Assembly: GCA_002317385.1 (NCBI GenBank)
Contig: DCJH01000002.1
Coordinates: 100,173 to 118,760, forward strand
DNA from: Prevotella sp. UBA1705
Lineage (GTDB): Bacteria > Bacteroidota > Bacteroidia > Bacteroidales > Bacteroidaceae
Direction: 5' to 3'
DNA length: 18,588 nucleotides
The position numbers and the translations under genes are program-made. Each line of letters opens with the position of its first letter. The stretch's first letter is position 1. Below the pieces are notes generated by a model. It was not told the DNA's origin and did no database searches. It saw nothing but the letters and a program-made list of their open reading frames with translations. Shown one piece after another: positions 1-4,423 of this stretch.

Positions 1-1
1 C

Positions 2-241
2 GACGTGGTGCTCATGGACGACAAACCCTCGAAAATAGCCCAAGCCATCCGCATCGCTCGGCGCACTATTGCCATCGCCAAGCAGAATGCCGTGTTTGCT
101 ATCGCCGTGAAAGTGGGCATCCTGGTGCTCGTAGCGGCAGGCCTCCTCGGCTCGTGGGCCATGCCCGTAGCAGTCTTCGGCGACGTGGGCGTCATGGTAT
201 TGGCCGTGCTCAATGCTATGAGGGCGCTGCGAGTAAAGTAA
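2..241 (+). CDS. C-terminal end of a P1B-type heavy-metal-translocating ATPase (partial)
   Basis: This is the last 79 or so residues of a metal-exporting P-type ATPase of the ZntA/CadA type; the reading frame is open to the left edge, so the true start lies outside the window. The visible part begins with the conserved block D-V-V-L-M-D-D that follows the hinge motif of P1B ATPases. It continues with the AIRIARRT...QN segment, a hydrophobic membrane pair (V-G-I-L-V-L-V-A-A-G-L-L), and the family-typical ending FGDVGVMVLAVLNAMRALR. The stop codon is at 239-241. Such pumps use ATP to export Zn, Cd, Pb or Cu from the cytoplasm; the metal cannot be told because the CPx motif and N-terminal metal-binding domain are not in the window. 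Family assignment is firm and substrate is unknown. Confidence 0.9.
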   Translation, partial: DVVLMDDKPSKIAQAIRIARRTIAIAKQNAVFAIAVKVGILVLVAAGLLGSWAMPVAVFGDVGVMVLAVLNAMRALRVK

Positions 242-252
242 TAAATATTAAG

Positions 253-385
253 GAATAAACAATAAACGGGATTTCATTAAACATAAAAGAGTAAACAATA
301 AACAGGATTTGATGCGTTCAGATGGTAGGCAATCAATCGGCTGAGGAGTGCTATCCGTCGAGCAAATCCTGTTTATTGTTTATTC
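253..385. repeat. Direct and inverted AT-rich repeats between the ATPase and DUF554 genes
   Basis: Three copies of a roughly 21-bp sequence built from ATAAACAATAAAC followed by GGGATTT or AGGATTTG are visible. Two are direct (253-274 and 291-311). The third is inverted (363-385) and matches the second copy at 20 of 21 positions, so 291-311 and 363-385 can form a long stem around a 51-base loop. A fourth weak fragment (CGTTTATTCT) lies at 391-400. The element sits immediately upstream of the DUF554 promoter box. It could be an operator, a fold-back in an upstream transcript, or a dispersed repeat; the sequence does not decide between them. Confidence 0.7.
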
Positions 386-423
386 TTTACCGTTTATTCT
401 CCCCCCTTTCTCTTATATTTTTG

Positions 424-431
424 TACCTTTG
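424..431 (+). promoter_or_regulatory. -7 promoter box TACCTTTG of the DUF554 gene
   Basis: TACCTTTG fits the Bacteroidetes -7 consensus TAnnTTTG. It ends only 5 bases before the ATG at 437, which would put the transcription start at or next to the start codon. No clear -33 TTTG is visible 19-21 bases upstream, where a T/C-rich stretch lies instead. Confidence 0.5.
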
Positions 432-436
432 CCAGT

Positions 437-1126
437 ATGATAGGAACCATCACCAACACCGTCTGCATCGTTGTGGGCACCGTCATCGGCACGCTGCTCC
501 ACCGCGGCATCAAGGAGAAATACAAGACCACGCTCTACGACGGGCTCGGGCTCGCCAGCCTGGCCATAGGTCTCAACGCCACCATCACCCATTTCCCGCA
601 GAGCCATTCGCCCGTGCTCTTCATCGTGGCCATAGCGCTCGGCGGCATCATCGGCACCCGCCTCGACATCGACGGGCGCTTCCGGCGGGCCGTGGCGCGC
701 CATTCCAAGAGCGGCGGCGGGGGCAAACTGGCTGAGGGATTGTCGCTTGCCATCCTGCTCTACTGCATCGGACCGCTCTCGATGCTCGGCCCGGTGATCA
801 GCGCGCTGAAGGGCGACAACACCTTCCTCTTCACCAATTCCACGCTCGATCTGGTGTCGTCCACCGTGTTTGCCTCTACCTACGGCTTCGGCATGATACT
901 CGCCGCGCCGGTGCTTTTCTGCTGGCAGGGCCTGTTCTATGCCGTCACCATGGTGTCGAGCGCGGCCATCAGTCAGGAGCTCATGGCCGAGCTGCTCATC
1001 CTCGGAGGCCTGCTCATCACCGGCTCGGGCCTCTCGCTGCTCAAAATCAAAGACTGCAAGACGCTCAACCTGCTGCCTTCGCTGCTCGTGCCGGTGGTGT
1101 GGTTTCTCATCCGCAGCCTCTTGTAG
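437..1126 (+). CDS. DUF554 family integral membrane protein
   Basis: This is a 229-residue hydrophobic protein of the DUF554 (YdfK/YqgA-like) family; its biochemical role is not established. The start MIGTITNTVCIVVGTVIGTLLHRG is the usual DUF554 N-terminus and supports the ATG at 437. Visible features include a glycine-rich first membrane segment, the L-G-L-A-S-L-A-I-G-L-N block at about 35-46, ALGGIIGTRLDID at about 75-87, and C-I-G-P-L-S-M-L-G-P at about 112-121. Several further hydrophobic stretches end in a basic C-terminus (VWFLIRSLL). Length fits the family. The gene stands alone: the ATPase upstream is separated by about 195 bases of repeats and the HIT gene downstream is convergent. 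The ATG has no Shine-Dalgarno sequence and lies 5 bases after a -7 box, so translation may be near-leaderless. Confidence 0.88.
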   Translation: MIGTITNTVCIVVGTVIGTLLHRGIKEKYKTTLYDGLGLASLAIGLNATITHFPQSHSPVLFIVAIALGGIIGTRLDIDGRFRRAVARHSKSGGGGKLAEGLSLAILLYCIGPLSMLGPVISALKGDNTFLFTNSTLDLVSSTVFASTYGFGMILAAPVLFCWQGLFYAVTMVSSAAISQELMAELLILGGLLITGSGLSLLKIKDCKTLNLLPSLLVPVVWFLIRSLL

Positions 1127-1149
1127 ACCCATATTTTCAGGCAAAATCC

Positions 1150-1190
1150 ATAGGCCATCATCGCATGCTCGTCATGCCATGATGGCCTAT
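1150..1190. repeat. 41-bp near-perfect palindrome downstream of the DUF554 gene
   Basis: ATAGGCCATCAT (1150-1161) pairs perfectly with ATGATGGCCTAT (1179-1190). Inside it a second dyad GCATG (1163-1167)/CATGC (1173-1177) pairs around the 5-base loop CTCGT, with only one C-C mismatch between the two stems. It lies 24 bases after the DUF554 stop in a convergent gap and probably folds as a transcript-end hairpin. No T-run follows on either strand, so a classical intrinsic terminator is not proven. Confidence 0.65.
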
Positions 1191-1269
1191 CTGATTAATG
1201 TTCCTGCCCTGATTCTTCAACTATTTTCATCGGATTTCACTTCCCGTTCCAGCTCCTCATGGTGGCGCT

Positions 1270-1445
1270 ATGCCCCTTCGGAGGCATGAAAACGCAGGGC
1301 TCTCACCCCGAAAACCATGCCCTCTCCTTGCGATAACTATGCTTTCGCCGAGCCAAAAGGCAGTTTTCGCAAGGCGAAAAGGCCTTCTTGGCATAGCCAT
1401 AAGGTACTAATCGCGAGGCGAAAAGGTACTAACGGCCAAGCCTCA
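1270..1445. repeat. Eight-unit array with an exact 22-bp period (copy 1)
   Basis: Units start at 1270, 1292, 1314, 1336, 1358, 1380, 1402 and 1424, each exactly 22 bases after the last. All begin with A, and seven of the eight end in GAAA, GATA, CAAA or CATA. The last four begin AGG, and the last two begin AGGTACT. From the fourth unit on, positions 8-13 and 17-22 form a dyad around a 3-base loop, for example TTTCGC-AAG-GCGAAA (1365-1379), TGGC-ATA-GCCA in the next unit and TCGC-GAG-GCGA in the one after. The arms change in compensating fashion. The first three units look decayed. No protein-coding explanation is convincing. A second array of the same period lies near 16000 on the other strand. 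Confidence 0.75.
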
Positions 1446-1586
1446 AAATCCCTGTCTCTCATAACTCCCTATGCCACAGCAGTTTCAAGAGAGCCTCATT
1501 TTTGCCCAATTTCCGCCCCATCGGCCATGCCTTGCACAGAATTGGCCAGGATTGGCCCACTTCTTCAAATTCTTTCAACGACTTTT

Positions 1587-1620
1587 TCCGACTCATCCGA
1601 CGAGTCCGACACAGTCCGAC
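1587..1620 (+). repeat. Short tandem repeat of TCCGAC with a 9-10 bp period
   Basis: Four copies of TCCGAC start at 1587, 1596, 1605 and 1615. The same hexamer with the same 9-bp period (TCCGACCAG) recurs inside asnB at 18131-18157. Here it is non-coding. Confidence 0.7.
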
Positions 1621-1628
1621 AACCCACG

Positions 1629-1664
1629 AAAAAAGCCATTCGCATCACGTGGATGGAATGGCTT
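1629..1664 (-). terminator. Intrinsic terminator of the greA-HIT operon
   Basis: Read on the minus strand, AAGCCATTC (1664-1656) pairs with GAATGGCTT (1641-1633), a perfect 9-bp stem with a 14-base loop. The transcript then runs through a T tract (complement of the six A at 1629-1634). It lies 55 bases beyond the HIT gene stop, where a terminator is expected. Confidence 0.65.
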
Positions 1665-1718
1665 CTTGGGGTTGTCCTTGCTGGGGCAAGCCCGTTTTAC
1701 GTTGGCATTGGCGCTATC

Positions 1719-2117
1719 CTACAAGGCCTCAAACTCTTTCAGAATCCGGGCTGCGGTGTCCTTCATCTCCTCGTCGGTGAGCTTCACATGCTTGTGGAAG
1801 TCCACGTCGCCCTCGGTGTTGATAGGCATGAGATGGATGTGGGCATGGTCTACCTCGAGACCGAGCACCACCTGGGCCACCTTCTTGCAGGGGAACGCCT
1901 TGCGGATGGCCAGCGCCACCTGCTTGGCAAACACCTCAAACTCGGCCAACTCGTCGTCGGCCATGTCGAAGATATAGTCCACTTCCTTGCGGGGAACGAC
2001 CAACGTGTGGGCCTTCACCACCGGATTGATGTCGAGAAAGGCGTAGAACTTGTCGCTCTCGGCACATTTGTAGCTGGGAATCTCGCCCGCTGCAATCTTG
2101 CTGAAAATCGTTGCCAT
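1719..2117 (-). CDS. HIT family nucleotide-binding hydrolase
   Basis: This is a 132-residue histidine-triad protein, probably cytoplasmic, hydrolysing or transferring nucleotidyl groups on substrates such as AMP-lysine or Ap4A-like compounds (family knowledge; substrate not deducible). It opens with ATIFSKIAAGEIPSYK, the canonical HIT N-terminus, has DINPVVKAHTLVVPR at 29-43, and ends with the catalytic triad motif HAHIHLMP at 91-98; the histidine of the nucleotidyl intermediate is in this HxHxH motif. Length is standard. The ATG at 2117 lies 7 bases after the greA stop, so the two genes are almost certainly co-transcribed, with a hairpin/T-run terminator just beyond the stop. The linkage greA-HIT is a common Bacteroidales arrangement to my knowledge. 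Confidence 0.93.
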   Translation of the reverse strand: MATIFSKIAAGEIPSYKCAESDKFYAFLDINPVVKAHTLVVPRKEVDYIFDMADDELAEFEVFAKQVALAIRKAFPCKKVAQVVLGLEVDHAHIHLMPINTEGDVDFHKHVKLTDEEMKDTAARILKEFEAL

Positions 2118-2124
2118 AGTGCTG

Positions 2125-2592
2125 TTAATCTATTGTGATGTCGTCGATGCGCAGTTTCAGTATGCCACGCGGCACCTGAATCTCGGCCACGTCGCCCACT
2201 TTCTTGTTGAGAAGACCCTGTGCAATAGGAGTGTGGATGGAGATTTTGTTCTCCTTCAGGTTAGCCTCGCTCTCGCTTACGATGGTGTAGCTCACCGTCT
2301 TGTTGGTGGCGAGATTGGTCATCTTGACCTTCGACATGATCTGAACCTCATCAGTAGAGAGTCTGCTCATGTCCACGATCTTAGCCTGTCCGATGGTCAT
2401 CTTCAGTTCGTTGATCTTGTTTTCCAGGTGCACCTGCGCCTCCTTGGCGGCGTCGTACTCTGAATTCTCACTCAAATCACCCTTGTCTGCAGCCTCTGCT
2501 ATAGCCGCAGAAGCCTTCGGGCGCTCAATTGCTTCAAGTTGGTGAAGCTGTGCTACGAGTTTGTCATAGCCCTCTTGTGACATATAAGCCAT
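2125..2592 (-). CDS. greA: Transcription elongation factor GreA
   Basis: GreA (155 residues) binds RNA polymerase through the secondary channel and stimulates cleavage of backtracked RNA. The N-terminal coiled-coil hairpin is clear: Y-M-S-Q-E-G-Y-D-K-L, then ERPKASAAIAEAADKGDLSENSEY (about 23-46), whose tip DLSENSEY carries the acidic residues that hold the catalytic Mg. The C-terminal FKBP-like domain follows, with ISIHTPIAQGLLNKKVGDVAEI and the closing GILKLRIDDITID. The start at 2592 (MAYMSQEGY) matches the usual GreA length; an upstream in-frame ATG at 2757 would add 55 residues unlike GreA and lies upstream of the promoter. It is the first gene of a two-gene operon with the HIT gene. Its leader of about 115 bases contains a very stable hairpin. 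Confidence 0.96.
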   Translation of the reverse strand: MAYMSQEGYDKLVAQLHQLEAIERPKASAAIAEAADKGDLSENSEYDAAKEAQVHLENKINELKMTIGQAKIVDMSRLSTDEVQIMSKVKMTNLATNKTVSYTIVSESEANLKENKISIHTPIAQGLLNKKVGDVAEIQVPRGILKLRIDDITID

Positions 2593-2634
2593 AGTTATTT
2601 CTTTAGAATATTTATGCTTTTTGTTTGACATAAA

Positions 2635-2690
2635 CTTTAGAAAACAGAATTCCGGCATCCCTTTGAATGTCGGAATTCTGTTTTCTAAAG
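2635..2690 (-). promoter_or_regulatory. Long perfect hairpin in the greA 5' leader
   Basis: CTTTAGAAAACAGAATTCCG (2635-2654) is the exact reverse complement of 2671-2690, giving a 20-bp perfect stem. The stem extends by one G-T wobble and three more pairs (2655-2658 with 2667-2670) to 24 pairs with the 8-base loop 2659-2666. It lies about 15 bases after the predicted transcription start and ends 43 bases before the greA ATG, so it is transcribed in the leader. No T-run follows. It may be an attenuator, an RNA-stability element or a source of small leader RNAs. Confidence 0.75.
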
Positions 2691-2712
2691 TATCTGTTCT
2701 GTTGTATTGGTG

Positions 2713-2743
2713 CAAAGTTAGGGATAATATTCCATTTGGCAAA
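2713..2743 (-). promoter_or_regulatory. greA-HIT operon promoter
   Basis: On the minus strand TTTG (2743-2740) is followed after exactly 19 bases by TAACTTTG (2720-2713), an excellent fit to the Bacteroidetes sigma-ABfr pattern TTTG-N19-21-TAnnTTTG. Transcription would start near 2706, giving a leader of about 115 bases. A small dyad CTTGA-N6-TCAAG lies further upstream at 2771-2786. Confidence 0.75.
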
Positions 2744-2821
2744 GGTTTTCCTCGCATTTTTTAAACGCCGCTTGACAAATATCAAGAAATAGCCCCGTTT
2801 TCGAGATTCCAGCCTCATTTA

Positions 2822-2853
2822 TTTGCAATTAGCACAAAATACACTTAATTTTG
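2822..2853 (+). promoter_or_regulatory. Plus-strand promoter with no open reading frame behind it
   Basis: TTTG (2822-2825), a 20-base spacer, then TAATTTTG (2846-2853) match the Bacteroidetes -33/-7 pattern closely. Transcription would start near 2860. No convincing gene follows, but an intrinsic terminator is found 40-60 bases downstream, so the promoter appears to drive a short RNA. Confidence 0.6.
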
Positions 2854-2859
2854 CACTGT

Positions 2860-2923
2860 GTTTTTCATAGTATTAGATTTAAGGTTAACAAAGGTTGGGA
2901 CTCGGCGGAGCCCCATTTTTTTT
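2860..2923 (+). ncRNA. Candidate small RNA of about 65 nt
   Basis: Bounded by the promoter at 2822-2853 and the terminator at 2897-2923. The body is A/T-rich and contains the hexamer AAGGTT twice (2881-2886 and 2891-2896) just before the terminator stem, leaving a single-stranded seed-like stretch. I do not recognise it as a known RNA family. It could instead be an attenuated leader, but the next gene starts at 3201 and has its own -7 box. Confidence 0.4.
2897..2923 (+). terminator. Intrinsic terminator of the small transcript
   Basis: GGGACTC (2897-2903) pairs with GAGCCCC (2908-2914) around the tetraloop GGCG with one A-C mismatch, followed by A and eight T (2916-2923). A weaker stem GTTC/GAAC at 2965-2977 with six T (2980-2985) may be a back-up. 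Confidence 0.65.
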
Positions 2924-3020
2924 GCCCTTACGTCAACGGCAGGTGCCTGACCACATCCCACGAAGTTCTGACGGAACGATTTTTTCCTTATTTTATTCAC
3001 CCGTTCTCACGATTAATCTC

Positions 3021-3028
3021 TATCTTTG
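3021..3028 (+). promoter_or_regulatory. -7 box TATCTTTG
   Basis: A perfect TAnnTTTG box without a good -33 partner. It may be a distal promoter for the gene at 3201. No other gene follows it; small open frames such as one from an ATG at 3045 (27 codons) carry no recognisable features. Confidence 0.35.
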
Positions 3029-3142
3029 CAGTGCTCGGTGGCTGATGGCGAAGACTGGGAGGAAGGCAGGTGCAGGGCGCTTTTCTGCGTTTCGGGTAGG
3101 TTTTCCCATGAAAATGGTCATGCCTTGATGGGGTTTTTACCG

Positions 3143-3150
3143 TAATTTTG
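3143..3150 (+). promoter_or_regulatory. -7 box TAATTTTG proximal to the CMD/cupin gene
   Basis: TAATTTTG lies 50 bases upstream of the ATG at 3201, giving a leader of about 45 bases. A 12-codon frame (ATG at 3155, stop ending 3190, encoding MNSRLPLAAAY) lies in the leader; it is too short to claim as a gene. A clear -33 element is not visible. Confidence 0.45.
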
Positions 3151-3200
3151 CAGCATGAACTCCAGGTTGCCATTGGCAGCAGCCTATTAAACCAAGGATT

Positions 3201-4325
3201 ATGAAGCACCCCATCCTCCGCATGGCCCTACTTATCGCCATGCTCCTCACTGTGAAATCAACATTAAATGCACAAGCTATGACTCTATCAGCAAGACATC
3301 AAAGCCTCTCGGCCATTGCCGCCTGGGAGGCCAAAGGCGACATGAAGCGCCTGAACGAAGCTATCAACGACGGACTGGACAACGGTCTGACGGTGGCCGA
3401 AATCAAGGAGGCGCTCTCCCAACTCTATGCCTATACGGGTTTCCCGAGGTCGCTCAACGCCCTCGGCCAGCTGCAGAAGGTGGTGGCCGACCGTAGTGCC
3501 GCGGGGAAGAACACGCCCATAGGGAAGGACGACGAGACCGCATTGCCCGCAGCATTCGACGCCCTGAAGACCGGCACGGAGGTGCAGACGCAGCTCAGTG
3601 GCCGCCCCTTCGACTATGCTTTTGCACCCCGAACCGACTATTATCTGAAGTCGCACCTCTTTGGCGACATCTTTGCGGGCAAGGCATTGAGCTTTGCCGA
3701 CCGAGAGATTGTTACCGTGAGCGCCATCGCCAGCCTACCGGGCTGTGAGCCTCAACTGCTGGCCCACTGCAAGGGAGCACTCAACATGGGGGTGACGCAG
3801 GGCGAGCTGGAAGACATTCCCAGTGTGCTTGAGGCTCGCGTGGGCACTGCAGAGGCTGCCCGAACCCGCGAGGCCATCGCCCAACTGACAGGGCAAGCCC
3901 TGCCCGCCGCCCAGCAACCGCGCAAGGGCATCGAGGATTCGCCATGGCCGATAGGTGAGCCCAATACGGCCTACGCCAAGTATTTCGACGGCCAGAGCTA
4001 CCTTGCCGCCCTCGACGGAGAGCACGGAGGCCCACACAATGTGACCTTCGAGCCGGGCTGTAGGAACTATTGGCACACCCACATGAAGTCGGTACAGGTG
4101 CTTGTTTGCGTAGCCGGGCGGGGCTGGTATCAGGAGTGGGGCAAGCCCGCCGTGGCCCTCACGCCGGGCAAGGTGATAGCCATTCCGGCCGGAGTGAAGC
4201 ATTGGCATGGTGCCGCCAACGACAGTTGGATGCAGCATCTGGCCTATATCACGCAGACAGAAGAGGGCGCCACCACCGAATGGGGCACCTCGGCGAAGGA
4301 TGCCCAGGTGGGGGATGGGGAGTAA
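3201..4325 (+). CDS. Secreted double carboxymuconolactone-decarboxylase-like protein with C-terminal cupin domain
   Basis: A 374-residue protein with a cleavable signal peptide (MKHPILRMALLIAMLLTVKS...NAQA, about 1-26), so it acts outside the cytoplasm. Two CMD/AhpD-like helical domains follow: about 32-100 (I-A-A-W-E-A-K-G-D... G-L-T-V-A-E-I-K-E-A-L-S-Q-L-Y-A-Y-T-G-F-P-R-S-L-N-A) and about 150-225 (LFGDIFAGKALSFADREIVTVSAIASL). The C-terminal cupin (about 255-360) has candidate metal ligands in WHTHM (291-295), Q299 and the HWH of 334-336. The second CMD repeat has C182 and C190, not the CxxC redox pair of AhpD, so peroxidase-partner activity is doubtful. The CMD-cupin fusion is known among Bacteroidetes proteins annotated only by domain; substrate unknown. 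It stands alone, 98 bases before the pseudouridine synthase. Confidence 0.85.
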   Translation: MKHPILRMALLIAMLLTVKSTLNAQAMTLSARHQSLSAIAAWEAKGDMKRLNEAINDGLDNGLTVAEIKEALSQLYAYTGFPRSLNALGQLQKVVADRSAAGKNTPIGKDDETALPAAFDALKTGTEVQTQLSGRPFDYAFAPRTDYYLKSHLFGDIFAGKALSFADREIVTVSAIASLPGCEPQLLAHCKGALNMGVTQGELEDIPSVLEARVGTAEAARTREAIAQLTGQALPAAQQPRKGIEDSPWPIGEPNTAYAKYFDGQSYLAALDGEHGGPHNVTFEPGCRNYWHTHMKSVQVLVCVAGRGWYQEWGKPAVALTPGKVIAIPAGVKHWHGAANDSWMQHLAYITQTEEGATTEWGTSAKDAQVGDGE

Positions 4326-4330
4326 AGACC

Positions 4331-4384
4331 AGCCTCTCCCCCTGCCCCTCCCCCGTAGGGAGGGGAGTGAAATGTACCGCAGGA
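4331..4384. repeat. GC-rich palindromic repeat element, intergenic copy
   Basis: The element begins 5 bases after the CMD/cupin stop. Its core stem CCCCTCCC (4345-4352)/GGGAGGGG (4358-4365) has the loop CCGTA, preceded by AGCCTCTCCCCC and followed some 11 bases later by CCGCAGGA. The reverse complement of 4741-4793 matches it nearly base for base, including both flanks, with one of the few differences in the loop. It may double as the transcript end of the upstream gene. Confidence 0.8.
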
Positions 4385-4423
4385 AAGGGGGAAGCGATGA
4401 GATGATACACAAAAGAAAACCAA

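Noticed and set aside
1270..1445. CRISPR array as an explanation of the 22-bp periodicity.
   Set aside because: Units abut without unique spacers, repeats are too short and too variable, and no cas genes are present.
1317..2138. Plus-strand open frame of 273 codons.
   Set aside because: Its second half is the antisense of the HIT gene and its first half crosses the 22-bp array and the TCCGAC repeat. Composition and content are not protein-like.
2593..2757. N-terminal extension of 55 residues in front of GreA.
   Set aside because: It would begin upstream of the predicted transcription start and covers the leader hairpin. GreA proteins start at the MAYMSQEGY position.
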